A DNA stretch of 64,000 bases. Origin: Pseudomonadota bacterium. Lineage in GTDB: Bacteria > Pseudomonadota > Gammaproteobacteria > Burkholderiales > Rhodocyclaceae. Positions within the stretch are counted from its first letter, which is position 1, and each line of letters opens with the position of its first letter. The stretch is taken from the NCBI GenBank assembly GCA_018241665.1, contig JAFEDK010000021.1:1-64000 (forward strand). The letters run 5' to 3'. This document shows positions 12,806 through 23,431 of the stretch, piece by piece. Position numbers and translations under genes: made by a program. The notes beneath the pieces were generated by a model, which did not search any database, had not been told where the DNA came from, and saw only the letters and a list, made by a program, of their open reading frames with translations.

Positions 12806-13810
12806 TCAGCCCTGCGCGAAGCGGGCGCCACAGCGGAAGCGGTGGCTGCCGCCGGGCGGCAGGCGGATCGCGGCGGCGCAGTCGGGGCGGTTGAAGGCGT
12901 CGGTCATCGCTGAAACCGGCTCGATGGCCACCGCGCGGCGGCCGTCGCGGGCCAGCGTGTCGCCGGTGAATAGATGCACCAGCCCGCCGTGTTGCCAGAC
13001 TTCCAGCGCGCGCCGGTTGAGCGGGTCGCGCAGGCGCGTCAGCACGATGCCGTGGGCGTCGGCGATCGGGTCGGCGACGCAACCGTCGATGACCGTATGG
13101 CCGATGGCCCAGGGCAGGCGGAAGTCGAGGGCCGGCAGCGCATGCAGCGGCTGGTAGGCGGCGCCGTCGACGAGCGGGATCAGTTCGGCGTCGGTGGCGA
13201 TGCCGCGGCGGGCCGGCAGGTGCAGCTTGAGGTGCTCAATGCCCTCGTCGCCGAGGCGGAAGTAGGGATGCCAGCCGCAGCTGAAAGGAGCTGCCACGTC
13301 GCCGACGTTGTGGGCTTCCAGTTCCAGCGCGATGCCCTGGTCGGACAGGGAGAACAGGATGCGCAGGTCGAGGGCGAAGGGGTAGCCGGCAAACGCGCCG
13401 GGCCGGATGGCGGTGCAGGCGAACTCCACGCTGGCCGCTTCGTCGTCGGCCCAGGCTTCGGCGATGGGCAGTTCGAGGCTGCGCAGGAAACCGTGGTAGA
13501 TCAGCCGCTCGGCATCCGGCACGCCGGGCTGCAGGTCGTACTCGATGCCGTCGAAGCGGTAGCGGGCATCCGCCACGCGGTTGCTGAAGGGGGCCATGAT
13601 GCCGCAGCGCACGCCGGCCTGGCTGTGCAGCTCGGCGGTGCTGGCGTAGCCGTCGATCAGTTCGAGCGTGCCGTCCGCGGTGGCCTGCTGCCAGCTCAGC
13701 AGCGTTGCGCCGGTGGTGCACAGCACGGCGCGGGTGTCGCCGTGGCTGTCCTCCAGGGCCACCGTGGGCAGGCCGTCGAAGTGATCGTGGACGATGCGGT
13801 AGCGCGGCAT
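12806..13810 (-). CDS. galM: Aldose 1-epimerase (mutarotase) family protein
   Basis: A 334-residue galactose mutarotase-fold protein. Visible landmarks are GVRCGIMAPFSNRV near residue 67, a conserved His in YHGFLRS, the SCGWHPYFRL segment (catalytic His in WHPYF) and a late acidic residue in VAIEPVSAMTDAFN. It would speed interconversion of alpha and beta anomers, feeding glucokinase or Zwf with the right anomer. It starts 10 bases after the eda stop and is translated with its neighbours. Members of this superfamily also act as glucose-6-phosphate epimerases (YeaD type), which would also fit this operon. Confidence 0.82.
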   Translation of the reverse strand: MPRYRIVHDHFDGLPTVALEDSHGDTRAVLCTTGATLLSWQQATADGTLELIDGYASTAELHSQAGVRCGIMAPFSNRVADARYRFDGIEYDLQPGVPDAERLIYHGFLRSLELPIAEAWADDEAASVEFACTAIRPGAFAGYPFALDLRILFSLSDQGIALELEAHNVGDVAAPFSCGWHPYFRLGDEGIEHLKLHLPARRGIATDAELIPLVDGAAYQPLHALPALDFRLPWAIGHTVIDGCVADPIADAHGIVLTRLRDPLNRRALEVWQHGGLVHLFTGDTLARDGRRAVAIEPVSAMTDAFNRPDCAAAIRLPPGGSHRFRCGARFAQG

Positions 13811-13820
13811 GGCCGTGGGC

Positions 13821-14459
13821 TCAGGCGGCGTGGGCCGGACGGCGCAGCGCGGCGGCTTCGGCGGCGAGGCGGGTGATCGCGGCCCAGTCGCCGGCCTTGA
13901 CCTTGTCGCCGGGCGTCAGCCACGAGCCGCCGACGCAGGCCACGTTGGGCAGGGCCAGGAATTCCGGCGCGCTGGCCAGGTCGATGCCGCCGGTGGGGCA
14001 GAAGCGCAGCTGCGGGAAGGGGCCGCCGAGGGCCTTGAGCATGCCGACGCCGCCGGCCTGCCTGGCCGGGAAGAGCTTGAGGGTGTCGAAGCCGGCGGCG
14101 ATGGCGGCGATGACGTCGGAGGGCGTCATCACGCCGGGCAGGAAGGGCAGGCCGCTGTCCCGCGCGGCGGCCAGCAGCTCGGCATTGGCGCCGGGGCTGA
14201 CGCCGAAGCGGGCACCGGCGGCGCGGGCGGCGTCGAGATCGGCGGGGCTGACGATGGTGCCGACGCCGACCAGGGCTTCCGGCACTTCGGCGACGATGGC
14301 GCGGATGCTGTCCAGTGCGGCGGCGGTGCGCAGCGTGACTTCCAGCACCCGAATGCCGCCGGCGACGAGGGCGCGGGCGAGGGGCACGGCGGAGGCCAGT
14401 TCGTCGATGACGATGACCGGCATGACGGGGCTGGCGGCGAGGATTTCTCGGGTCTGCAT
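13821..14459 (-). CDS. eda: 2-keto-3-deoxy-6-phosphogluconate aldolase
   Basis: A 212-residue class I aldolase of the ED pathway. It splits KDPG into pyruvate and glyceraldehyde-3-phosphate through a Schiff base. The lysine is Lys128 in FDTLKLFPA and the general acid/base is Glu40 in RVLEVTLRT. The phosphate-binding CPTGGIDL loop is present. It sits 24 bases after edd. The order edd-eda-galM keeps both ED-specific steps together. Confidence 0.97.
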   Translation of the reverse strand: MQTREILAASPVMPVIVIDELASAVPLARALVAGGIRVLEVTLRTAAALDSIRAIVAEVPEALVGVGTIVSPADLDAARAAGARFGVSPGANAELLAAARDSGLPFLPGVMTPSDVIAAIAAGFDTLKLFPARQAGGVGMLKALGGPFPQLRFCPTGGIDLASAPEFLALPNVACVGGSWLTPGDKVKAGDWAAITRLAAEAAALRRPAHAA

Positions 14460-14483
14460 GTTGGCTCTCTCTGCGGTGCCGGC

Positions 14484-16319
<1,836 letters not shown>

Positions 16320-16370
16320 CATGTCTCCTTGGCCTGTTGAGGCCTGTTTTGTGTAGTTTGTTGAAATAAA

Positions 16371-16385
16371 TGTAGCATTACTCCA
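16371..16385. promoter_or_regulatory. HexR-type operator before edd
   Basis: TGTAGCATTACTCCA fits TGTAG-N5-CTACA with one mismatch. It lies about 50 bases upstream of edd in the edd/pgl divergent region, which is AT-rich and holds further TGTAG half-sites near 16352, 16435 and 16503. The HexR consensus in proteobacteria is a 15-base palindrome of this form. Confidence 0.6.
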
Positions 16386-16550
16386 AAAAGAAATACAAGA
16401 AAGGTTTTGAAATTTTTGTTTTTCTACATCGAGTGTGTTGCTGTATTTATCTATAAAACACAATAAAAACAGAGATATTTAAAGCGGCGGCCATTTTTCG
16501 ACATGTAGTTTTTCATGTTGACTTTCTACAAAGCTACCGCTTTAATGTTG

Positions 16551-16565
16551 TGTAACAAAAGTACA
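16551..16565. promoter_or_regulatory. HexR-type operator before pgl
   Basis: TGTAACAAAAGTACA, 40 bases before the pgl ATG, matches the HexR palindrome with variant inner bases. With the box near edd it would let one repressor control both divergent operons. Confidence 0.55.
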
Positions 16566-16604
16566 TTTATAGACGTAATTCGCTTCCTCCGGAGTATTCG
16601 TGCA

Positions 16605-17336
16605 ATGAACGAGACGATTTCACCGTTAGCGCTGCCGGGCTTTGTCCGCCAGCGCCTGTTCGATACCGACGCGGCGATGGCCCCCGCGTTGGCCGCAGCC
16701 GTGGCCGATGCGCTGCGTAGTGGGCTGGCCGGGCGCGGATGCGCGTCGCTGGCGGTATCCGGCGGGCGCAGCCCCATCCCTTTTCTCGAAGCCCTGTCGG
16801 CGGAGACGCTGGACTGGTCGCGAGTGACCGTGACGCTGGTGGACGAGCGCTGGGTGGCGCCGGACAGCGTGGACAGCAACGAGGCGTTGGTGCGCCGCCA
16901 TCTGTTGCAGGGCCGTGCGGCAGCGGCGCGCTTCGTGCCGCTGAAGACGCCGGCCGCCACGCCGGAAGCGGGCGTCGCCGCAGCGCTGGCCCTGCGCGCG
17001 GAATTGCCGCAGCCCTTCGACGCGGTGGTGCTGGGGATGGGCGAGGACGGCCACACGGCCAGCCTGTTCCCGGATACGGCCGGCCTGGCCGCCGCGCTCG
17101 ATATGGAGGGCGACGCCGAACTGGCCTGCATCCATCCGCCAGTGGCGCCCCATGCGCGCATCACGCTGACGTTGGCGGGCCTGCTGGCGACGCAGCGCCT
17201 GTTCGTGCAGGCTGGCGGTGCGAAGAAGCGTGAAGTGCTGGAGCGCGCTGCGATCCAGGGCGATCCTCTGCAGCTCCCTGTCGCCGCGGTCCTGCAGCAG
17301 CGCAAGGTGGTAGCGGAGCTGTTCTTCTGCGCCTGA
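16605..17336 (+). CDS. pgl: 6-Phosphogluconolactonase
   Basis: A 243-residue cytosolic enzyme of the DevB type that hydrolyses 6-phosphogluconolactone. Motifs are SGGRSPIPFLEAL (about residues 50-62), the VDERWVAPD segment and the GMGEDGHTASLFPD active-site stretch near the middle. A longer frame reaches 16515 but reads through the operator; the ATG at 16605 follows GGAG at 16591 and is preferred. It is first in the operon pgl-hexR-pgi. zwf, which usually sits beside pgl, is about 18 kb away. Confidence 0.95.
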   Translation: MNETISPLALPGFVRQRLFDTDAAMAPALAAAVADALRSGLAGRGCASLAVSGGRSPIPFLEALSAETLDWSRVTVTLVDERWVAPDSVDSNEALVRRHLLQGRAAAARFVPLKTPAATPEAGVAAALALRAELPQPFDAVVLGMGEDGHTASLFPDTAGLAAALDMEGDAELACIHPPVAPHARITLTLAGLLATQRLFVQAGGAKKREVLERAAIQGDPLQLPVAAVLQQRKVVAELFFCA

Positions 17337-17366
17337 ACCGAGAGTGAAGACAAGGTGAAAACAACC

Positions 17367-18275
17367 ATGGCGACCATGGATTCCCCCGAAAACGACCGCA
17401 GCGAAGCCTTGGCCGAGCCAGCGGGCGGCGCCTCGCTGCTGACGCGCATCGGCGCCATGAAGGGCGAACTGCGCAAGTCCGAGAGCGCGGTAGCCGACTT
17501 CGTGCTGGAGCAGCCCAGCGAGGTGCTCAACATTTCCATTGCCGAGCTGGCCTACCGGGTCGGCGTGAGCCAGCCGACCGTGGCGCGCTTCGCCAACGCG
17601 CTGGGCTTCTCCGGCTTCAAGGAGTTCAAGCTGCGCCTGGCCCAGAGCATGGCCAGCGGCACGCCCTTCGTGCATCGCGACGTGGGGCCCGAGGACAGCC
17701 TCAACCAGGCGGTGCTCAAGGTCTTCGACCGCAGCATCGGCGCTTTGCTCAACGTGCGTAACCACTTGGACCCGGCGCGCGTGGCGCGGGCCGTGGACAT
17801 CCTCGCTGAGGCGCGGCGCCTCGAGTTCTACGGCATCGGCAACTCGGGCATCGTGGCGCAGGACGCGCAGCACAAGTTCTTCCGCTATGGCACGCCCAGC
17901 GTGGCCTACGGCGACCCGCACATCCAGGGCATGGCGGCCACGCTGCTGCGGGCTGGCGACGCGGTGGTGGCGATCTCCGCCAGCGGGCGCACGACGGACC
18001 TGGTCCGCAGCGTGGAGCTGGCCCGGGATGCCGGGGCCGAGGTGGTGGCGATCACCGCCAGCGGGTCGCCACTGGCTCGCGCCGCCAGCGTGACGCTGGC
18101 CGCCGACGTGCCGGAAGACCCGGACGTCTATTCACCGATGACTTCGCGCATCACCCACCTGGCGATCATCGACGTGCTCGCCGTCGGCGTGGCCCTGGTG
18201 GCCGGGCCCGAACTGGTGAAGCGCCTGGAAAGAACCAAGCAGACCCTTCGCGACAAACGCATCCGAGGATATTGA
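17367..18275 (+). CDS. hexR: RpiR-family regulator HexR
   Basis: About 302 residues: an N-terminal HTH of the RpiR type (about 50-95; [20 protein letters not shown]) and a C-terminal SIS sugar-phosphate isomerase domain ([20 protein letters not shown]). HexR proteins of proteobacteria repress ED and glycolytic genes and release DNA on binding KDPG. It lies between pgl and pgi, the classical HexR neighbourhood, and HexR-like boxes occur before edd, pgl, zwf and lamB. An in-frame GTG at 17355 could add four residues; ATG 17367 has AAGG 11 bases upstream. Confidence 0.93.
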   Translation: MATMDSPENDRSEALAEPAGGASLLTRIGAMKGELRKSESAVADFVLEQPSEVLNISIAELAYRVGVSQPTVARFANALGFSGFKEFKLRLAQSMASGTPFVHRDVGPEDSLNQAVLKVFDRSIGALLNVRNHLDPARVARAVDILAEARRLEFYGIGNSGIVAQDAQHKFFRYGTPSVAYGDPHIQGMAATLLRAGDAVVAISASGRTTDLVRSVELARDAGAEVVAITASGSPLARAASVTLAADVPEDPDVYSPMTSRITHLAIIDVLAVGVALVAGPELVKRLERTKQTLRDKRIRGY

Positions 18276-18282
18276 GGCCGAC

Positions 18283-19926
18283 ATGAACACGCTGACCACC
18301 AGTCAGGAATGGCTTGCCCTGCAGGCCCACCGGGAAGAACTCCAGACCGCCCACCTGCGCCGCCTGTTCGCCGATGATCCGGCGCGCGCCGCGCGCTTCT
18401 CCATCGAGGCCGCCGGGGTGTTTCTCGACTACTCGAAGAACCGCATCACCACTGCCACGATGGACGCGCTGATGGCCCTGGCCCGCGCGCGGGGGCTGGA
18501 GGAGGCGCGCGACGAGATGTTCTCCGGCGCGCCGGTGAACATTACCGAGCACCGCGCGGTGCTGCACCGGGCGTTGCGCGCGCGCAGCGACGAGACCATC
18601 CTGGTCGGCGGCGAGAACGTGGTGCCGGGGGTGCGCAACGTGCTCGACCAGATGCGCCGCTTCACCGACCGGGTGCGCGGCGGCAGCTGGAAGGGCTACC
18701 GCGGCCAGCCGATCACCGACATCGTGAACATCGGCATCGGCGGCTCCGACCTCGGTCCGCAGATGGTCTGCGAAGCCCTGCGGCCAATTGGCCACCAGCG
18801 CCTGTCGATGCATTTCGTGTCCAACGTGGACGGTGCGCCGCTGGCCGACGTGCTGAACCGCGTCAATCCGGAGACGACGCTGTTCGTCGTGGTGTCCAAG
18901 ACCTTCACGACCCAGGAGACCCTGCGCAACGCGACCAGCGCGCGGAGCTGGTTCCTGGAGAACGGCGGCGAGCAGGAGGACATCGCGCGGCACTTCGTGG
19001 CGGTGTCCACCGACGCCCGCCGGGTCGCCGAGTTCGGCATCGACCCCGAGCACATGTTCGGCTTCTGGGACTGGGTCGGCGGGCGCTATTCCCTGTGGTC
19101 GGCGGTGGGCCTGTCTATCGCGCTGTACATCGGCATGCCGGCCTTCGCCGCGCTGCTCGACGGTGCACGGGAGATGGACGAGCACTTCGCGTCGGCGCCG
19201 CTGGAGCGCAGCATGCCGGTGATCCTCGGCATGCTGGGGGTGTGGTACCGGCAGTTCTTCAACGCCGGCAGCCACTGCATCGCGCCCTATGCGCACCGCC
19301 TCAACCGCTTTCCGGCCTACCTGCAGCAGCTGGACATGGAGAGCAACGGCAAGTCGGTAACCCGCGACGGCCGGCCGGTGTCCGGCGCCACCGGCCCGGT
19401 GATCTGGGGTGAGGTGGGCACCAACGGCCAGCACGCCTTCTTCCAGCTGCTGCATCAGGGCACGGACGTGGTGCCGGTGGATTTCATCGCACCGCTGAAG
19501 GCCGACCACGCCCTCGACGACCACCAGCTGCTGTTGCTCGCCAACTGCCTGGCCCAGAGCGAGGCGCTGATGCGCGGCAAGACCGCCGACGAGGTACGCG
19601 CCGAACTGACCGCGGCCGGCATGGCCGGAGACGAGCTGGAGGAGCTGGTGCCCCACAAGGTCTTCCCGGGCAACCGGCCGAGCAACACGCTGCTGCTGCC
19701 CGACCTGTCGCCGCACTCCCTCGGCGCGTTGATCGCCCTCTATGAGCACAAGGTTTTCGTGCAGGGCATCATCTGGAACATCAATTCCTTCGACCAGTGG
19801 GGCGTGGAGCTGGGCAAGCGGCTGGCGGTGGACATCGTCGCCGAGCTGCGCGGCGACGGCCTCGGCACCCACGACGCGTCCACGCGTGAGCTGATCGGGC
19901 GGGTGAGGGCATCGCTGAAGGATTGA
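18283..19926 (+). CDS. pgi: Glucose-6-phosphate isomerase
   Basis: A 547-residue cytosolic enzyme interconverting glucose-6-phosphate and fructose-6-phosphate. Family marks: [26 protein letters not shown], the catalytic Glu in [20 protein letters not shown], and the C-terminal catalytic Lys in DQWGVELGK. It begins 7 bases after hexR. With an ED route present it would also recycle fructose-6-phosphate, for example from the sugar kinase at 28 kb, into Zwf. Confidence 0.97.
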   Translation: MNTLTTSQEWLALQAHREELQTAHLRRLFADDPARAARFSIEAAGVFLDYSKNRITTATMDALMALARARGLEEARDEMFSGAPVNITEHRAVLHRALRARSDETILVGGENVVPGVRNVLDQMRRFTDRVRGGSWKGYRGQPITDIVNIGIGGSDLGPQMVCEALRPIGHQRLSMHFVSNVDGAPLADVLNRVNPETTLFVVVSKTFTTQETLRNATSARSWFLENGGEQEDIARHFVAVSTDARRVAEFGIDPEHMFGFWDWVGGRYSLWSAVGLSIALYIGMPAFAALLDGAREMDEHFASAPLERSMPVILGMLGVWYRQFFNAGSHCIAPYAHRLNRFPAYLQQLDMESNGKSVTRDGRPVSGATGPVIWGEVGTNGQHAFFQLLHQGTDVVPVDFIAPLKADHALDDHQLLLLANCLAQSEALMRGKTADEVRAELTAAGMAGDELEELVPHKVFPGNRPSNTLLLPDLSPHSLGALIALYEHKVFVQGIIWNINSFDQWGVELGKRLAVDIVAELRGDGLGTHDASTRELIGRVRASLKD

Positions 19927-19947
19927 GGGCGGGCGTGGCCGGGGGTT

Positions 19948-20035
19948 GGGCGAATGAATTCGCCCCCACAGGATCTCAGGCCTTCAGGGCCTTACGAAAT
20001 CCCCCCCTTTTCTGTGGGGGCGAATTCATTCGCCC
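19948..20035. repeat. REP-like long inverted repeat, probable terminator of pgl-hexR-pgi
   Basis: Two perfect 24-base arms (19948-19971 and 20012-20035; core CGAATGAATTCGCCCCCACA) flank a 40-base centre. The arms contain an inner palindrome GAATTC. Paired REP units with a CGAATGAATTCG-type core are common between genes in Pseudomonas and relatives and are moved by RAYT transposases. Position just after pgi suggests transcript end protection or termination. Confidence 0.75.
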
Positions 20036-20160
20036 ATACCACTCGCCTCGCCTCTCGCCACTTCCGTTCCGCGGGCACGCGTTGGATGCTGGTATTTCTT
20101 CATGTCATTTCGGGTAGGGCCTGCCTATAGTGGCGGTGATCTTCTTCCCCGGAAAGAGTA

Positions 20161-20637
20161 ATGCTCGATCGTGAAACCCTGGCCTTCCTGCAGACCGGCG
20201 TCAGTATCAGCCTGGCCGCCTGCAACGGGGCGCGGCTGGCCTGCATGAGCCGCGGCATGGGCTGCAAGGTGCTGGACGGTGGCCGCAGAATGGCGGTGTT
20301 CATCAAGCGATCCCAGTCGGCAGAGCTGCTCGACAACATTGCCGCTACCGGCAAGGTGGCCTGTGTGTTCAGCCTGCCGAGCAGCAATCGGACGCTGCAG
20401 CTCAAGGGCGAGGATGCCGTCGCGCAGCCCTTCGACCCGGCGGACATGGCGGTCGTGAATCACCACATCGACGAATTCGTGCAGGAGGTCGTGCCCCTCG
20501 GCATGGCCGAGCAGGTGGTGCGTGCGGTGTTCGCCTGCACGGCGGATGACCTGGTGACGGTGGTCTATTCGCCGTCTGCGGTGTTCTCCCAGACGCCCGG
20601 CCCGAAGGCCGGCGAGCCGGTGGGGAGGGCGTCATGA
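20161..20637 (+). CDS. Flavin split-barrel (PNPOx-like) protein
   Basis: 158 residues with the fold pattern of pyridoxamine-phosphate oxidase-like FMN proteins (LAFLQTGVSISLAACNGARLACMSRGMGCKV, then VFIKRSQSAELLDNIAATGKVACVFSLPSS). No catalytic motif is distinctive. GGAAAGAG precedes the ATG. It is followed 80 bases later by another split-barrel protein fused to signalling domains, so the two may work together in flavin or redox sensing. Function unknown. Confidence 0.65.
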   Translation: MLDRETLAFLQTGVSISLAACNGARLACMSRGMGCKVLDGGRRMAVFIKRSQSAELLDNIAATGKVACVFSLPSSNRTLQLKGEDAVAQPFDPADMAVVNHHIDEFVQEVVPLGMAEQVVRAVFACTADDLVTVVYSPSAVFSQTPGPKAGEPVGRAS

Positions 20638-20716
20638 GCGCTCACGCACGGCCGCCCGAAGGGGGTGCTCATCCTCCCGCGGGGAGGCGATCACGCAGTG
20701 ACCGGTGGGTGATCCT

Positions 20717-22054
20717 ATGAACGTGCGCCTGGAAACCATCCGCGAATGTCTGGAAGGCATCATCCCCGGCCACATCGGCACCTGCGACGCCGAGGGCATG
20801 CCGAACCTGGCCTACCTGTCCCAGGTGGAGTTCATCGACAACGAGCACGTGGCGCTGTCCTACCAGTTCTTCAACCGCACGCGGCAGAACGTGCTGGCCG
20901 GCTCGCCGGTGCGCCTGCTGCTGACCAGCCATCTCACCGGCGCCCAGTACCGGGCCGAGCTGCAGTTCCTGCGCACCGAAACCGCCGGGCCGCTGTTCGA
21001 GCAGATGAAGGCCAAGCTGGCCGGCATCGCCGCCCACACGGGGATGAGCGGGGTGTTCAAGCTGCTGGGTTCGGACATCTACCGGGTGCTGTCCATCGAG
21101 CAGGTGGCCGGACCGACGGTGGCGCCACCGCCGCCCCCGGTCAATTACCTCACCGCGCTGCGCCGCGCCGCCCAGAAGCTGGTGGGCTGTGCCAACCTGG
21201 AATGCCTGCTGGAGACCGCCCTGGACAGCCTGCAGTCGGAATTCGGCATCGGCCACGTGATGTTGCTGATGCATGACGAGGGGCGAGGGCGGCTGTACAC
21301 GCTTGCCAGCCGCGGCTATCCGGAATCCGGTGTGGGTTCGGAGATTCCGATGGGGGTCGGGCTGATCGGCATCAGCGCGCGGGAGCGTTCGCCGATCCGC
21401 ATCGGTTTCATGGCCAGTGAGTACACCTACGGCCGTACGGTGCGTGACAGCATCGCCGCAGAGGGCTACGCGGATACGCTGGAGACGGCAATCCCGCTGC
21501 CGGGCCTGCCCGAAGCACGCAGCCAGATGGCGGTGCCGATCCTGGCCTGCGAGCGGGTGCTGGGTGTGCTGTACGTGGAAAGCGTGGCCGACCTGCACTT
21601 CGGCTATGACGACGAAGACGCGCTGGTGGCCTTTGCCGCCCAGCTGGGGCAGGCGATCCTGCACCACCAGCAGGCGGACGAGCTGGAGGAGGATGCGCCG
21701 GCCGCCGACAGCACGCCGCCGACCCTGGCCGGCCCGCCGCTGTCTATCCGCCATTACGCCGCCAACGACAGTGTGTTCCTCGACGACGACTACCTCATCA
21801 AGGGCGTGGCGGGAGCCATCCTGTGGGCTTTGCTGCAGGACTTCGTCGAGCGCGGCCGCACCGAGTTCACCAACAAGGGGCTGCGGGTGGACCCGCGCAT
21901 CCGCCTGCCCGGTGTCAGCGACAACCTGGAGGCCCGCCTGGTGCTGCTGCAGCGGCGCCTGGAAGAAAGAAGCGCCGGCATCCACCTGGCCAAGAGCGGG
22001 CGCGGGCGTTATGCGCTGGCCGTGGATCGGCCGCTGGAGTTGGTTGCCGACTGA
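20717..22054 (+). CDS. PNPOx-GAF-winged-helix fusion, putative redox-responsive regulator
   Basis: 445 residues in three parts. Residues about 1-125: split-barrel flavin-type domain (IPGHIGTCDAEGMPNLAYLSQVEF). About 150-325: GAF domain (LVGCANLECLLETALDSLQSEFGIGHVMLLM...MAVPILACERVLGVLYVES). About 350-445: a winged-helix-like end (YLIKGVAGAILWALLQDFVERG...RLPGVSDNLEARLVLLQRRLEE). The layout suggests a cytosolic sensor that reads a flavin or small ligand and binds DNA. An in-frame GTG at 20705 would add four residues. DNA binding is inference from the C-terminal pattern only. Confidence 0.65.
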   Translation: MNVRLETIRECLEGIIPGHIGTCDAEGMPNLAYLSQVEFIDNEHVALSYQFFNRTRQNVLAGSPVRLLLTSHLTGAQYRAELQFLRTETAGPLFEQMKAKLAGIAAHTGMSGVFKLLGSDIYRVLSIEQVAGPTVAPPPPPVNYLTALRRAAQKLVGCANLECLLETALDSLQSEFGIGHVMLLMHDEGRGRLYTLASRGYPESGVGSEIPMGVGLIGISARERSPIRIGFMASEYTYGRTVRDSIAAEGYADTLETAIPLPGLPEARSQMAVPILACERVLGVLYVESVADLHFGYDDEDALVAFAAQLGQAILHHQQADELEEDAPAADSTPPTLAGPPLSIRHYAANDSVFLDDDYLIKGVAGAILWALLQDFVERGRTEFTNKGLRVDPRIRLPGVSDNLEARLVLLQRRLEERSAGIHLAKSGRGRYALAVDRPLELVAD

Positions 22055-22122
22055 TCCTTGGGTATCTTTGCCGGCCGGACGCTGAGCTGCGTCCACGAGA
22101 ACGAGAACCGGGAAGCCTCAAC

Positions 22123-22815
22123 ATGAAGAAGACGCTGATAAGCCTCGCGGTGCTGGCTGCCGCGGGCGTGGTGGCGGGCGCTGCCGTCCTGTACGCCGGC
22201 GCCATCAACATCGCGGCCGACGAGCCGCATCATCCGCTGACCTACCGCCTGCTTGAATTCGCCCGCGAGCGCTCCATCGCGGTACGCGCCAGCGAGCTCA
22301 AACCGCCCGGCGATCTGGCGGACGCGGAGCGGGTGCGGCGGGGCTCGGGCAACTACGACGCGATGTGCGTGGGATGCCACCTGTCCCCCGGCGTGGAAGA
22401 CTCCGAAATCCGCAAGGGGCTTTATCCCGTGCCGCCCAGGCTGGCGGACAAGCCGGCTGCGGCGCTCGACCCGCAGTTCGCCCAGGCGCGCCAGTTCTGG
22501 GTCATCAAGCACGGCATCAAGGCGTCCGGCATGCCGGCCTGGTCGAAGGGCGGAATGGAGGACGAAGCGATCTGGGATCTGGTCGCCTTCGTGCAGAAGC
22601 TGCCCGGGCTGACTGCCGCCGACTACCGGACCCTGGTCGCCACCAGCGGGGGGCACAGCCATGGCGGGCTCGATGGGCATCACGACGGGCACGGGCATGA
22701 TGAAGATGATCATGACCACGACGATGAAGATCACCACGAGGATGAGCGGCCCGCGGTGCCGTCCGGCGAGAAGAAGGGGCATACCCACCCGCCCGGCTTC
22801 AAGCACCGGCACTGA
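22123..22815 (+). CDS. Monohaem cytochrome c with histidine-rich tail
   Basis: 230 residues with an N-terminal signal/anchor helix (MKKTLISLAVLAAAGVVAGAAVLYAG) and one haem site, CVGCH, near residue 85. A later GMPAWS supplies the likely axial Met. The last 50 residues are packed with His, Asp and Glu (GGLDGHHDGHGHDEDDHDHD), a pattern of metal-binding tails for copper, nickel or zinc. The next gene is a DUF411 protein linked with copper handling, so a periplasmic copper-related electron carrier is plausible. The longer frame from 21823 overlaps the previous gene and was rejected. Confidence 0.78.
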   Translation: MKKTLISLAVLAAAGVVAGAAVLYAGAINIAADEPHHPLTYRLLEFARERSIAVRASELKPPGDLADAERVRRGSGNYDAMCVGCHLSPGVEDSEIRKGLYPVPPRLADKPAAALDPQFAQARQFWVIKHGIKASGMPAWSKGGMEDEAIWDLVAFVQKLPGLTAADYRTLVATSGGHSHGGLDGHHDGHGHDEDDHDHDDEDHHEDERPAVPSGEKKGHTHPPGFKHRH

Positions 22816-22909
22816 CGACGGGCGAGGATTACCGAAATGTAATCCGGGGGACAGCTTCCCGTCGGGGAGCGCCCGCGACAATGAACCATCCCAATTCAAA
22901 GGATGGACC

Positions 22910-23341
22910 ATGAAACAGCAGGCACTGATCCTGGCGGCGGTGCTGGGCCTGATGGCCGGCTCTGCGCTGGCTGCGGCGCAGGTCGATGTGTACAAGAGCC
23001 CGTATTGCGGCTGTTGTGGAAAATGGGTCGAACACCTGCGGGCCCAGGGCTTCGACGTGAAGACGCACGATGTGGCGGACGTTCCGGGGCAGCGCCGCAA
23101 GCTCGGCATGCCCGAGGCCTACGGCTCCTGCCATACGGCCAAGGTCGGCAACTATCTCATCGAGGGGCATGTCCCGGCGGCTGATGTCCAGCGTCTGCTC
23201 AGGGAGAAGCCCAGGGCCATCGGCCTGGCGGTGCCTTCCATGCCGCCGGGCTCGCCGGGCATGGAAAGCGCAAGGCCGGTGCCGTACGAAACGCTGCTCG
23301 TCAACGCGGACGGATCAAACCGCGTGTTTGCCCGTCACTGA
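22910..23341 (+). CDS. DUF411 periplasmic metal-binding protein
   Basis: 143 residues. A signal peptide (MKQQALILAAVLGLMAGSALA) is followed by a DUF411 domain starting VDVYKSPYCGCCGKWVEHLR, with a CGCC cluster, a later YGSCHT cysteine and GHVPAADVQRLL. DUF411 proteins are repeatedly found with copper resistance genes and are thought to bind copper in the periplasm. The ATG is preceded by AAGGATGG. Gap to the His-rich cytochrome is 94 bases. Confidence 0.82.
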   Translation: MKQQALILAAVLGLMAGSALAAAQVDVYKSPYCGCCGKWVEHLRAQGFDVKTHDVADVPGQRRKLGMPEAYGSCHTAKVGNYLIEGHVPAADVQRLLREKPRAIGLAVPSMPPGSPGMESARPVPYETLLVNADGSNRVFARH

Positions 23342-23431
23342 GTTCGATATCCGGGCAGGCAGCAGGGGCGATGCAGGAGCACCTTCGGTCGTTCCGGAGC
23401 GGAACGGTGAGCCGGCCTGGGACAATCCGCC

